From: Artemia franciscana
Lineage: Eukaryota > Arthropoda > Branchiopoda > Anostraca > Artemiidae
Direction: 5' to 3'
DNA length: 64,000 bases
Assembly: GCF_032884065.1 (NCBI RefSeq)
Contig: NC_088872.1
Span: forward strand, 7,124,186-7,188,185
The notes beneath the pieces were generated by a model. It saw only the letters and a list, made by a program, of their open reading frames with translations, made no database searches and had not been told where the DNA came from. The translations under genes and the position numbers were made by a program. Position 1 is the first letter of the stretch; the number at the start of each line of letters is the position of its first letter. This document shows, in pieces, positions 38,931-50,292 of the stretch.

Positions 38931-39111
38931 CTCACTAAGCTATTCAGACCGTCATCCGGATCAACAGCTGACACTTGCATAACTGAGGATCCAACTGGTG
39001 TATTTTCTTCAACATTGGCCTGATAAAATGATTGAACAAACTCAGGAGCATGATCATTAATGTCCTTAACGTTGATTATGACAGTTCCAGTTCCAGTCAA
39101 TCCTGGAGTAC
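38931..39111 (-). CDS. ft: Fat protocadherin exon: end of one cadherin repeat and start of next
   Basis: 181 nt, phase 1 in and phase 2 out. Acceptor is ttttatag/GTACTC and donor is GTGAG/gtaggt. It encodes TPGLTGTGTVIINVKD, the INDHAPEF linker that closes one repeat, then VEENTPVGSSVMQVSAVDPD of the following repeat. The split Arg codon (AG/G) joins it to the 251-nt exon, giving NSLVR/YSLVGNH. There is no full open reading frame here. The exon was found by translating the interval that phase continuity required. Confidence 0.9.
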
Positions 39112-40927
39112 CTATAAAAGATCTGCCGTTACATACTTATAAGAAATTTGCCCAACCAAAATAGTAACTTTTTGAAGAGATACATACAGAGATATTAGCC
39201 AAAGAACCTGTCCGATTGAAGGTAATAAAAGAAACAAACTGTGGTCGTTTACTCTCTTGTGAAGATCGGAGAATAATTACTTTGCCCCATTCCCTCAAAC
39301 ACAGAATCAAAAGTCCCCTTACCCTCACCCCCGGTAGAAAAAACGCGAAATTTTTGATTTGATCCACCAATTATGACACAAAACTTGGTATACTCTTGTT
39401 ATGATCGGAAACCAACTAAAATCCTCTCGTTAAAGTACTCCGGAGGAATATTGACTTAAGCTACCCGTTGTACACCTCGCATGATTGGCTGGGTGTTAGG
39501 GAAATCTACTAATTATATAAATAAGATAAAGCTTCAAAGTGACAAAGCACATATGTGGTGTCGTTGAAAGTTAGGCTGAGAGAAGGATATTTTTGTTGGA
39601 ACAGTAACAGGCGATTTTTATCTTAGAATCCTAGCGAACCAAGTTGCTATAATAATTGCTTAAATCCGATAGTCTTCATTTTCTGCATCTCGTTAATATT
39701 CGTAAGTAACGAAATATGCCAGTTAAGGTAGACTAAGTTCGGGGATATTTTGATAGAACATTCCATGAGAGATAGTTTGGTCGAAACGGCCCAATTGATA
39801 TGCAAGCATAAGGGCCATCAGTTCATAAAAAGTGGGGGAGAGAGCAAGGCTCTTTTTAATGACTATATTTAAAAAAAGCATTTTCAAGATCTAGAGGGGA
39901 AATTTTTCAATTTTTTTTTCAGATAAAACTACCGGTAAAATCCTGTCTTTAATTGAGAGCGCTATGTAGGGGATCCTGATGTACTGGCTGGTCTAAGGGT
40001 ACTTACTTCAGCATGCTGCCTAAGGCTCGTGGATTCGGGCATCAACAGCAATTTTTTCTAGCCTTGGATTCTTACTAATAAATTTTAAAATAATATAAGG
40101 ATCATGAGAGAAAGTATATTTAAGTTATTCGCGTTTTTAGACGTATAAAAATTCAGGTCTGTTCCCTTAGCACTCACAAAAGGCTTCTCAGGGGATATCT
40201 AGCTCCATATACTTTTCTAGTGGGTGGGAGGTTAACAGTTTGACAGAAAGAGCCATGTTACCCTCGAATGTTATTTTTTTCTCTCCCTAGGATTGGACAC
40301 TTTCCGCCGCGGGGGCCAATGTTGTATCCTGTTCTAAATCTATTGTTTAAGGTCTTTAGACGAATCAATATAAATGACGTTTCCTAAACAGTTTAGGAAG
40401 GGTGTAAACGTTATCATCGAGATATTAAAATATCGTGGTACAGCTAAAGTTTTAAAAAAATCTTAATTGCCCCTTGTTTGTAACATCTTTACAAAAGGAA
40501 TGCTTAGCATAAAATGAATTGTTTCTATAGAAGTTGTTTCTGTTTCATAATTACTACATGGTAATAGCTCTATGTTGTTATCATATAATAACTTTTATAG
40601 CAAATCAAACAATTCGACATTTCAAAATAATCAAAGTTTTGAATTGAGTTTTTCACGTCATTCTGTAGCAGTATCATCCATTATTACGAAAAGAACCATG
40701 GTGAGTAAGATACAGTAAAGTATTGGGAAAAATAATATCCTTACAACTTTCTGTGTCCCCTCACCCCCTCTCCTCTTTTCTGGAATAAATTGTCTTCCCG
40801 GTAAAGATTTATCCTGACCCGCTTATTTAAATAAAAGAAAATGGAGAGTGAAAATTTATTTTCAGCAATTCAGACATGATCCCACAATCTCCTAGAGCGT
40901 CGAAATTAAGTTTCTCTGTAGTAGCAA

Positions 40928-41690
40928 AACCAAACTTGGAGAGTTTTGTAAAAGCCAGCTGACTTAAGGGGAGCCGTTCAGATTACACCTACCGATTCGC
41001 TGTGCTCTAGACTTTGCACTGTATATGGGTTTCTAGTTTCCGGGGTCGTCTGTTAGATATGAGCAAAACCAAACTTCGTAAAAGCCAGCTGACTTAAGGG
41101 GAGCAATTCAGATTATACCTACCGATTCGCTGTGCTCTAGACTTTGCACTGTATATGGGTTTCTAGTTTCCGGGGTCGTCAGTTAGATATTAGCAAAACC
41201 AAACTTCAAGAGTTTTGTAAAAGCCAGCTGACTTAAGGGGAGCAGTTCACATTACACCTACCGAATTGCTGTGCTCCAGACTATACACTGTGTACGGGTT
41301 TTTAGTCTCCGGGGTCGTCTGCTAGATATTAGCAAAGCCAAACTTCAAGAGTCTTGTAAAAGTCAGCTGACATAAGGGGAGCTGTTCTGATTACACTTAC
41401 CGATTTGCTGTGCTCCAGACTATGCACTGCGTATGGGTTTTCAGTCTCCGAGGTCGTCTGCTAGACATTGGCAAAACCAAACTTCAAGAGTTTTTGTAAA
41501 AGCCAGATGTCTTAAAGGGAGCAGTTCTGACTACGCATATAAATTCGTTGTGCTACAGACTTTGCATTGTATTTAGGCTTTCAGTCTCCGGGGCTGTCTG
41601 CTAGATGCTAGCTAAACCAAACTTGAAAACTTTTTGTAAAAGCTAGCTGAAATAGAGGAGCAGTTCGGACTCCATCTAAATGAGCCTAAG
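40928..41690. repeat. 139-bp tandem array, six units
   Basis: GCCAGCTGACTTAAGGGGAG recurs at 40954, 41084, 41223, 41362, 41502 and 41642. Spacing is 130 to 140 bp. CCGATTCGCTGTGCTCTAGA and TTCCGGGGTCGTCTG are shared by most units. Divergence rises toward the right end. Confidence 0.92.
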
Positions 41691-42032
41691 ACCAATCAGA
41701 TATCTCCTCTAAGCCAATCAGCCTAAGACCAATCAGATATCTCCTCTAATAGGAACAATGTTACACATAGCGGCGATTCTTAAAAAGAGCTGCAAACTCC
41801 CGCAGCTTTGGCGAACGGCTTTGACCATTAACGATCAGTCAATATTGCTTTTAGCTAATTTTTCAATATTTTCAAATATTTTTCAAATATTATATATATT
41901 AATATATTTTTATATATTTTATATATATATTAATATATTTTTCAAATATTTTCAGCTAATATTGCTTTCAGCTTTCAGCTTTGTTCCAAAATTATGCATC
42001 ACCTCTTGTAACATAAACAATCGAATTCTTGA

Positions 42033-42320
42033 AGTACCAAGGACAGTGAAAGTAAAATTTGAACTGCTTAAGTGAAACTTTACGGAACCATATACATCTT
42101 AATAAATTGGAAAAATGAGTAACTTGATTTTCATTAATAGATCTCTATATGCGGTAATGCAATTCTGAGTTGTAAAAAACCTACAGCCCAAAACAGCTTA
42201 TGGATTTCCTTTAAAGGTATAGTTATCTTCGGAAATCAACAAATTGCTATTGTTAGAATTTTTACAGACGAAGATCGTTGTCAAATTAGTCTTGCTTATT
42301 TATTGTCATGATTCAACGTG
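42033..42320. repeat. Dispersed repeat, copy 1 (GTACCAAGGACAGTGAAA)
   Basis: It shares an ordered set of words with 45618-45900 (ACCAAGGACARYGAAA, ATATACATCTTWA, TTTTTACRGACRAA, TCATGATT). A short left part also occurs at 32943-33010 directly after the LINE tail. Class unknown. Confidence 0.6.
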
Positions 42321-42582
42321 GCAACACTGAAAAAAGATGTTAACGCTCTAAAAGCTTGACTTTGTTAAAAGCTAAAAGAAAAATGTTGAAAAACACGGTC
42401 TTTAGGTACGAATACACAAAAGATTTGTCCAGAGTTCAAAAATTAATTTTATTGTGAGGTCCTTAGTAGTTCACGAATTGCAAAGAGGGGCGAGAAGCCC
42501 CTGATGACATATAAAAAAAAAGTTCTCGAAGCATAGTAAATGGATAGGGGTAATATTCAAGGAAGAAATACGCGTAAATCTG

Positions 42583-43333
42583 CAGAGGCAGCTCTAGGGG
42601 AGGGAGTACTTGCCTCGGGAGGAGAAATTTTAAAGGCTCCAAATTTCAAACAATGATATTTTTTGTCATTTTTGAAAATTCATTGATAAAGTAGAGGGTG
42701 CAGCTAACAAATGGAATGATTAAAAAATTATCAAGTAATTTATAAAATAAAAATAAAATAAATAGTAAGAACTAAAATGCTAATTGTCTATTATTAAGAA
42801 AACGCACAAGTTGATTCAATTTACAGGTACACGGGTTGAACCAACTGGGATACATTCGGAGATAGATAGGATGTATACAATTTGGGCTATATATTTGCAA
42901 ATTGGGGAAAAGGGAGGGTAAGTATAGTGGGGCTGCATGCAAAATGCAGCCTAACCCAACCAAAATACTAACTCTATATATTAATTTTTTTTTAAATATA
43001 CCTACAACGTAGTTTTTGTAGTGAGCCTAAGCTAATTGTCTCTAAATACATAAACCTAAACCGGTTTTTGTCAGATCTTGTAGATCCAATTACTGGGTGT
43101 GTTCTGAATAATGGACAAGTACAAATGAAATAATTAAATGATTAATCATTAAACTATTTAAATAATAAATTAATAAATTAATTAAAAAATAGATTATTAA
43201 TCAATTAATAGATTGAAAATAATTTTGTAATAAAGGACAAGTCTTTTTAAATTTGACCTAAAATTTTGTGGGAGAGAGGGGGGCGCTAATCAAGATCATG
43301 CCCCGGGCGCAAGAGAGACCAGAACCACCACTG
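42583..43333. mobile_element. Non-autonomous hAT-like element, 751 bp
   Basis: The left end is CAGAGGCAGCTCTAGGGG. The complemented right end is CAGTGGTGGTTCTGGTCT. Flanks TAAATCTG (42575-42582) and CAAATCTG (43334-43341) match 7 of 8. A short frame at 42772-42963 has no recognisable protein. The right end is shared with 35035 and 48779. Confidence 0.75.
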
Positions 43334-43460
43334 CAAATCTGCCAGATACATCTGATAGTGTAGTGCCAGGCTACGTCATGATGAAAAAGAAGGTCATTTA
43401 TAATTTATAAGCGGACTAGATTTAGACTTTATATAATTAAAATAAAAAAATTAAAAAAAT

Positions 43461-43593
43461 ACCTGGTAGCTAAAAGTTGTGGCTTTTTTCTTTTACACCA
43501 CTTCTTGATATTTGCATTTTCTTCATACTTGTGGTTTCAATCCGATTTAACAAAATAATTCATAACTGCTTCGTACAAAATAGTATTGGGTCA
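43461..43593. repeat. 130-bp direct repeat, partner at 44246-44378
   Basis: GCTAAAAGTTGTGGCTTTTT, ATACTTGTGGTTTC and CGTACAAAATAGTATT occur in the same order in both copies. A third partial copy begins at 44552. Confidence 0.8.
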
Positions 43594-44245
43594 AACAATG
43601 TCGTCAAAAACTAGAGGACGTTGATGATTTTTCTTTTCAACACTAGTGTCGGTTTCCACTCGTATAAGTCCCCCTGTACCTTTTGGGGTGTACGCAGAAG
43701 AGGTAGGCTAAAAACATATTTCGCAGGAAACACGACAGGGGTATGTAAGGATCTCGCTCATCTATAATACCTAAATTGGAGATTATTCACGCTGCAGTTC
43801 AATAACACGATGACTAAAGGCTATTTATCGACGCCCTGTGTGACTCTGAAGGTACAGAAGGGGCTAAGATCAAAGTAAGGGTCGAAGAGACGCCCCCTTT
43901 ACATAGACACCCACAGAATGTTTGCTTGTGCCCGGGGGAAAGATTATGTTAGCAGCTTTTATGTGCAAAGAAGTTTGATTGTTTTTTGAATTAAAAAAAA
44001 AAAATTATCTAATAAAAACAAACCTATAGTTTCATTGTAACCGATAAAAATAGTTTCTCAATAACGTCGCAATTCATCGGGTTACTGCGGGAGGCTTTAA
44101 AATCCTTAGTACAAAATTCATTAAAAAAAAAGTTTCCAAAAAGGAACACAAAAGGACGATTTTTGAACCTAGAATGAGCATAAATAGAGTCATATGATAA
44201 GTCAAGCATAAAAAAAATAAATAACTTAAGAAAAAAGTTTTAGAA

Positions 44246-44378
44246 ATGCCTGGTGGCTAAAAGTTGTGGCTTTTTATTTTATACCATTTCTCGATATTTA
44301 CATTTCTTTTATACTTGTGGTTTCGATCCTATTTTACAAAAAATAATTCATAACTGGTTCGTACAAAATAGTATTTAC
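44246..44378. repeat. 130-bp direct repeat, partner at 43461-43593
   Basis: The second copy of the repeat described at 43461, separated from it by about 650 bp. Confidence 0.8.
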
Positions 44379-44913
44379 AGGGCCCGCTTAAATACAGTCT
44401 GTATACCCCCACCCCTTTGGGTACCCATTGCCGAAAGTTAAGATTCGAGGACATACCACAAATGGCGACGGTTTTCTTTTGTACCTATAAACATTACTTC
44501 CATACAAAAACAAGTCATATAAACTGCAACCGAAAAACCGGTTTTTAAACATGGCTAATGGCTAAAAGCTCTAGCCTTTTTCTTATTGATCATTTTGCGA
44601 ATTAATCAGTGTTACCGATTAAGCCGAGACCAAAAAGAAATGACACGAAAAATTAGGTGCCTTTAATCAGGGCTGTACGCAGAAGGGGGGAGGCCTGACC
44701 CCCAAAATCCTAAATATTCTTTAATTGCTGAGCACTTCTTTATTTGAATTATCCATTTTTTATTAATCGCCCTTCCCCCTCTCCCCAAAAAATATTGTTT
44801 ATATTGTTGAGTACTTACAGGAAACAATTAATGTGCAGGTGCCTGCCTCTAATGTAAATAAACTATTTCATTAAAAGCTATGTCCAGTTATAAAAACTTG
44901 TCCAGAGGAGGGG

Positions 44914-45069
44914 TAGGGGCAGATCCAGGGGGCAACCCCAAAGATTCTTCTGACGCCCCTTTTGTTTTATTTTTACTTTCTAAAAAAAAACTTGTCAGTT
45001 TGGTCAATTATTGGCGCCCTTGTCACATTGGTCGCCCCCCCCCAAGATTTTGATCTAGATCCGCCTTTG
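44914..45069. mobile_element. hAT-like MITE, 156 bp
   Basis: The left end TAGGGGCAGATCCAGG and the complemented right end CAAAGGCGGATCTAGA are inverted copies. Flanks AGGAGGGG and AGGAAGAG match 6 of 8. Confidence 0.55.
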
Positions 45070-45381
45070 AGGAAGAGAGCAATATTTCGAATTCTTTTTT
45101 TCCAAGTTTTGTTAAAAATGAATAAATTTTGCTGTTTTGTATTTTTGTCCTTCTGGTGGAAGGGGAGTATTTCTGGTCTATCCCGTGGGGCGATTCAGAG
45201 TTTAATATAGTACGAGGGTTAATAACTTCTCTTGACTTACTGCCCCTTGTACATACTTGAATCTTGCAAAATATTTTCTCTTCATTTTTCAATGAAATAT
45301 GTTTACCATTTATATTGTGCTTTTGTAACGTTTTTGTTTATGGCTTCATACATTTTCGATGTAATTATTATTATTTTCAAG

Positions 45382-45547
45382 CAGGGGCGTCAGCTAGAGT
45401 CTCTGGTGGTACTGGGGGAGAGGGGAATTGCCCCTTGATATCATTAACCACACCCTCTAGAACTAAACAGAACAATTTTTTCGGTATTATCAAAATATGA
45501 AAAAAAAATTGCCTCCTCGCTCAAATTTTTGTAAATTGGCGCCTCTA
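45382..45547. mobile_element. hAT-like MITE, 166 bp
   Basis: The left end is CAGGGGCGTCAGC. The complemented right end is TAGAGGCGCCAAT. Flanks TTTTCAAG and TCTTCAAT match 6 of 8. Confidence 0.55.
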
Positions 45548-45617
45548 TCTTCAATAACAATGACAAGGAAGGGAGATAACCTCAGTTTTGTTAAAGTAGA
45601 AGGTAAGTTATTTCAAA

Positions 45618-45900
45618 GCACCAAGGACAACGAAAATAAAAGATGATAGTTTAAATTGGTGAAGCTCAAACTTAAACAACCATCTATATCTTTAAAAATA
45701 AGGAAAATCAGGAATTTGATCTTTAATTAAAAAAGTCTAAATACGCAGTAATGCAGGATTTGGAAAATTGATGAAAAAAAATCAACGGATTGTTAATATT
45801 AATTTTTACGGACAAACGGCATCGTCAAATTTAACTAATTAGCTTCGCATGATTATCATCATGATTGAAGAAACAATGGTGACAAAACCGTAGTACTCCC
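45618..45900. repeat. Dispersed repeat, copy 2 (GCACCAAGGACAACGAAA)
   Basis: Collinear with 42033-42320 over about 280 bp, with many substitutions and small gaps. Confidence 0.6.
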
Positions 45901-46213
45901 TAAAAATTTCCTTAATTAAGGCTGCAAAAATATCAAATAAAATTTAATTTCATGATGGACTTAACTAGATTATATATTAAATGAAAGCATAGGGCAGTAG
46001 TCATAAAATAATTCACGGACGGTTCGTGGACGACTTTCTATGTCTTTTCTGTTCTTAACATCATTCTTGGAAATAAAAACTATTTATTTTGCGTAGAAGA
46101 AGATGAAACACATATGTTAGTCTTTGGCAAACTTGAAAATAAGAGCGATTTTTATGGCATAAAAATATTTTTTTAGTTTTGGTTATCCGATCAGAGTACT
46201 GTGTTTGCCGCAA

Positions 46214-46215
<2 letters not shown>

Positions 46216-46284
<69 letters not shown>
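46216..46284. repeat. Poly-A tract, 69 nt
   Basis: An uninterrupted A run. In transcript sense it is T69, starting 37 nt downstream of the donor of the 136-nt exon. Confidence 0.98.
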
Positions 46285-46285
<1 letters not shown>

Positions 46286-46321
46286 ACACTACTATTCAGT
46301 AAATCAGTATACATGACTTAC

Positions 46322-46457
46322 CTCCGTCCAGAGCAATCACACTCAGTTGGTACTGTTGCTTGGCCTCACGATCCAGTGCCTTATGCACAGTTACTTCTCC
46401 TGAGGTAGTGTTGATTTTGAACAGGTTACTATCGCCATCTTTAAGGAGGTAACGGAC
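46322..46457 (-). CDS. ft: Fat protocadherin exon: middle of one cadherin repeat
   Basis: 136 nt, enters in phase 0 and leaves in phase 1. Acceptor is tctttaag/GTCCGT and donor is GACGGAG/gtaagt. It encodes the middle of one cadherin repeat (VRYLLKDGDSNLFKINTTSG, LDREAKQQY, VIALDGG). The smallest exon in the window. A 69-nt run of T (transcript sense) begins 37 nt into the downstream intron. The join to the next exon recreates GGT (ALDGG/TPGLTG). Confidence 0.92.
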
Positions 46458-46879
46458 CTTAAAGAAGGGAGGTAGTGTTTTTGCTTTTCTATATGAATTA
46501 ATACAGGGATGTTTCAAGATGAACAGACAATAATGGGGATAATCTTACTTGTATTATTTTGAATAAACAACATTAAAAACAATGGCAATAATCAATTTAT
46601 CATATAGGCCCCAACATTTCAGAAAAGGAGGCCCAAATTCGAGAAGGAGACGGAAAAAGACAGGTAAATTCTACAATTTAACACTGAAAACTATTGGGGA
46701 AATAATAGTAGTTTCTAGATGGGTAAGGGGGGAGGGTCTGGAGTCTCCTACACGAAAAAATCTAACAAACACATCGTGTTCATTTATAACGAAAATGAAA
46801 CGTAAATATATAATAATATATAATATTTAATAATATTTAATTAAATCTTAGTCTTTTTTCTGGTAATACAGCTTTTTGA

Positions 46880-47100
46880 CGTGAAGCTTATTCCGTATAT
46901 GAAAGGGATTATCCCCTTCTCAACGCCTCACTCTTTACGCAAAAGTTTTTATTGTTTTAAAAAGTAGAGTTGTGACAAAGAGTCAAACTTTAGCCTAAAG
47001 AGCGGGGCCGTTGAGGAGGGGACAGCTCCTTTCGCATACGGAATAATTTATTTTCGTTTTAAGTTTTAATGTTGCTCCTTACTTTCAGTAAAAAAAAAAA
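46880..47100. repeat. GCGTAAAGAGCGAGG family, fold-back fragment with inverted spacer
   Basis: Left arm CTTCTCAACGCCTCACTCTT and right arm AAGAGCGGGGCCGTTGAGGA are inverted. The spacer between them (TTTTTATTGTTTTAAAAAGT) is the reverse complement of the spacer in the 10459-10585 copy. Confidence 0.75.
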
Positions 47101-47413
47101 AGTTCTTTCTTAGTTTCATAATTAGACACATAAACGTTTATCCAAATGTCAGTAGGCAGACCATCAATAAATCTTTGGAAATTTTTCCCTTTCCTGGAGG
47201 TATTTAAACTTAAAACTCCAATTCAAAATTAAAAACATTAAAAAAATCGCTAAAAATAAAACAGAAAAGTAAAACTTTCAAGATTCGTCAATATATTTTT
47301 CTCAAAATCTTAATAGAGAACTAACTTCGTTTTAAGGTGAAATGAGTAAATTTTCATTCCAACAATCAAAAAGCCAAAAACTCCGCTCATACCAGAAAAA
47401 AGAAAATCTACGA

Positions 47414-47416
<3 letters not shown>

Positions 47417-47474
<58 letters not shown>
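47417..47474. repeat. Poly-A tract, 58 nt
   Basis: An uninterrupted A run inside the intron between the 357-nt and 136-nt exons. Confidence 0.98.
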
Positions 47475-47475
<1 letters not shown>

Positions 47476-48247
47476 AGGAGCTCCATATTCTTGATAAGAA
47501 TGCATTTTTTACATATTTCTTAAGAAAAAAAAATCTCAGGAGGTATACCCTAGACGAGCCTTAGAGGACCAGTTCTCTCCTTTTGGTGAAATACATAAAC
47601 TTAACACTCCTTTTAGAAACTTAAAACAATTCAAAGCACCATTAAAAACGAAAATAGAGAAGTATCCATTTTTGAGAAATTAAGTAACATAAAAATAAAA
47701 GTTGCGCATTCTCGAATAAATGATTGATTAATAGCTCCTATGTCAATGCCACGATAATAACAGAGCAAAATTATTTTACAATCTCCATTCAAACTAACAT
47801 GAAACTGCAATCTTACTTTTCGTCTCAAAGCAATTAAGAGCTATTATTTTTTCAAATAAATATTCTATTTAGAATAATAGTTCTATCAACAATTTTGACT
47901 TTTTAGATGACAAAATGATAAGTACAGGGACATAAAAAGGGCGAGGGGCTCAAGCCCCCCCTAATCCAAATTTTCCTAAATTTACGGGGGATTTTTTTTT
48001 CAAGCTATAAAATACATTCTGTGTTCTTGCGGTCCCCTCCCATGAAAAAAGTAACCTGTATATATACCTGAGTGGAACTAGGCTTAAAAACAAACACAAA
48101 ATACCCAGTGACCTCTCAAAAATAGCACTTAGAATTCGTTCACATGGTCTTTCTCCTTTTTATCCCCGTTATCCCCCCTTGGGGTCGCCCCTGATATCAT
48201 ACAAGTACCTACATAGAGTAATACATAAAAAACTACAAAATAAATAC

Positions 48248-48604
48248 CTTGTTGAATGGGTAGGAATCTGCATCAAAAGCTTGAACAGTCACAACAGATA
48301 ATGGTAAGCTTTCGGCGTTCTCCATCACGTATGCAATATAAGGAGAGTTGAGGAATATTGGAGCATTATCATTAACATCAATCAATGTAACAGTCACAGT
48401 TGAAGAGTCATAACGCACGTATGTTCCAGAATCTTCAGCTTGGACTGTAATAACATAATGGTTCTTGCGCTCATAGTTTAGTGACTTGGCAACTCTGACG
48501 ATGCCCGTGTCTTCACTGATAGCGAAATCGCGATTTGCGTCGCCAGCAACGATAGAGTATCTCACGCGACCATTTAATTCCTCGTCCGCATCAGTAGCAG
48601 AGAC
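48248..48604 (-). CDS. ft: Fat protocadherin exon: cadherin repeats
   Basis: 357 nt, phase 0 both sides. Acceptor is acctag/GTCTCT and donor is AACAAG/gtattt, a weaker donor than its neighbours because it lacks the usual A at +3/+4 context. It encodes 119 residues: the rest of the repeat begun in the previous exon (VSATDADEELNGRVRYS, LIDVNDNAPIF), then the first half of the next (YVMENAESLPLSVVTVQAFDAD). The join to the 136-nt exon reads SYPFNK/VRYLLKDGD. In this second repeat the usual XEN-xP-xG loop is altered (MENAESLPLS) and its DRD position reads DADSYPFNK, so calcium binding at that linker may be weaker. That last point is inference. Confidence 0.92.
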
Positions 48605-48778
48605 CTAGGTTATAGAAATCAATTTGAAATAACATGTCAGTTGCGACCAAGCAAAGGACGGCAGACACACAAACACAACATAAAAAACACAATATAAAAC
48701 AACAAACATTTTAAAGGGGAAGGGAAAGCAAAATACGCATTTCGGAATTTGTTACTGTTCTACTTGTTCTTTCAAGTT

Positions 48779-49214
48779 CAGTAGGGGTCCTGGCCTCACT
48801 TGCACCCGACACTAAATTTTGATTAGCCCCCTCGTGTCACCCACAAAATTTGCAGGCTAAATTTTAACAAAATTGTCATTTATTAGCAAAGTTGTTTCCA
48901 ATTTACTCATTAATTAACAATTTATTTTTATTCATTATTCGAATTATTCGATTATTATTAATTATTTTAATTTAATTATTTTAATTCTTATTATTTATTT
49001 ACTCTAATTTTTTATTTATTTTTATTTCATTTATTAGTTCAAAATTAATTATTTTCACTGATCAACTGCACCCTCCACTCTATTTCAGCAAAAATAAAAA
49101 ACAAAAATTCTAAAATCATTTGACCGTTAAATTATTTATTTGAAATTTTGCGCACCTAAACTTTCTGTGCCCGGGGAAATTGGCCCCTCTGTCTCTCCCC
49201 TAAAACCACCTCTA
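48779..49214. mobile_element. hAT-like MITE, 436 bp
   Basis: The left end is CAGTAGGGGTCCTGGCC. The complemented right end is TAGAGGTGGTTTTAGG. Flanks TTCAAGTT and TTCACTTT match 6 of 8. The first 100 bp resemble the 35035 terminus (CACTTGCACCCG, CGTGTCACCC). The middle is AT-only (48890-49060). Confidence 0.6.
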
Positions 49215-50135
49215 TTCACTTTATGCCTTAAAACTTTCACACTAGCATAAATCCAGACTTTATGCTCAGTTATGTAATCTTATGGAGCAAATTTCACCCG
49301 TTACAGAGGCAGTGCTATTCCCGTAGGAGCGGTTAATATATTTCCAAATGAATAAACTTTCTCAAAAAGCCTTTAACGCTTGATCAGAACTTTAATCACC
49401 ATATCCATTTCACATTCTTAGCTTTTGAATAGTCTTGTTTATGATAATAGTGATAATTTTTGATGATGAATATTACGGTTTTATAAATTTTTATGTTAGC
49501 CAAGTGTGAAAGAACTTGCCTAAGTGAGAAAGGCTATTTGAAGTAGCATAACTTAACCACTTGGCATAACAAATTTCGTGCGTAGTGTGAATGCCGGTTT
49601 TGAAGCACGTGCTTTTAAATGAAGAGAGGGCAGAATTAATTTCTTTAACCAAAGCTTCAATTTATAAATGTTTCTTCGAGTTAGTAAAAAAGACACATTT
49701 TGGAAAAAAAGAGAAACCAGCTCTTCAGCGATCCCAAGTTTTTTTTCCGAAATTCCCCAAAAGAAAATTAGGTTGTCCTAAATATCCCGGAAAAATCACG
49801 TTCGTAAATAAGCGAACACAAAGACAAAGTTGTTAAATTTTGAGGAAAAATCACACACTCTGATTTTTTCCTAGAAAAAGTCGGGGAAACTCCAAAGAAT
49901 TGGTGAATAGAAAAAGCGTTGAGAAAAACCTTTGCGTATCTAAACAATCAAATTTTTCAGGAGAGAACGGATTAGCCCGGCCAAAACGGCCCAAACGGGC
50001 AATTGCTTAGTTTGAGAGGATAGAGTGTATATCTTTGTTTTAGAAAATAATATTTTTTGAATGTCCAAGAACTTATTGTGAGAAAATATTTTAAACAAAA
50101 TCACTTAAAGGGATATCATAACGTTTATCATTGAA

Positions 50136-50292
50136 CAGTGGCGTTGTTTCAGGGGGCAAGAGGGGCAGTTACCCCCCCCCCCCCTCCCCAATATCTGGAG
50201 AAACAATTATGAAACAATTGTTTGATGCCCATGCCCCTTGGCTTTCCGGATGGAGACCCCTCTTGCCCCCCAATGCAGGAGTTACGCGCCTA
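50136..50292. mobile_element. hAT-like MITE, 157 bp
   Basis: The left end is CAGTGGCGTTGTTTCAGG. The complemented right end is TAGGCGCGTAACTCCTG. Flanks TCATTGAA (50128-50135) and TCATTAAG (50293-50300) match 6 of 8. There is a C-run at 50170-50184. Confidence 0.6.

Larger units (their letters stand above)
39112..46321 (-). other. Fat intron, 7.2 kb
   Basis: It contains a six-copy 139-bp tandem array (40928-41690), a dispersed ~280-bp repeat (42033-42320 and 45618-45900), and a 751-bp hAT-like element (42583-43333). A 130-bp direct repeat (43461-43593 / 44246-44378), two MITEs (44914-45069, 45382-45547) and an A69 tract beside the next exon follow. Positions 39112-40900 hold nothing I recognise. 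Confidence 0.7.
46458..48247 (-). other. Fat intron, 1.8 kb
   Basis: It contains a fold-back family fragment (46880-47100) and an A58 tract (47417-47474). A possible hAT-like element from 47925 (CAGGGACATAAAAAGGGCGA) to 48193 (complement CAGGGGCGACCCC) is present, but it lacks a matching target duplication. Confidence 0.65.

Noticed and set aside
47925..48193. Possible hAT-like element
   Set aside because: The ends look right (CAGGGACATAAAAAGGG and complement CAGGGGCGACCCC) but the flanking 8-mers do not match, so it is only mentioned within the intron entry.
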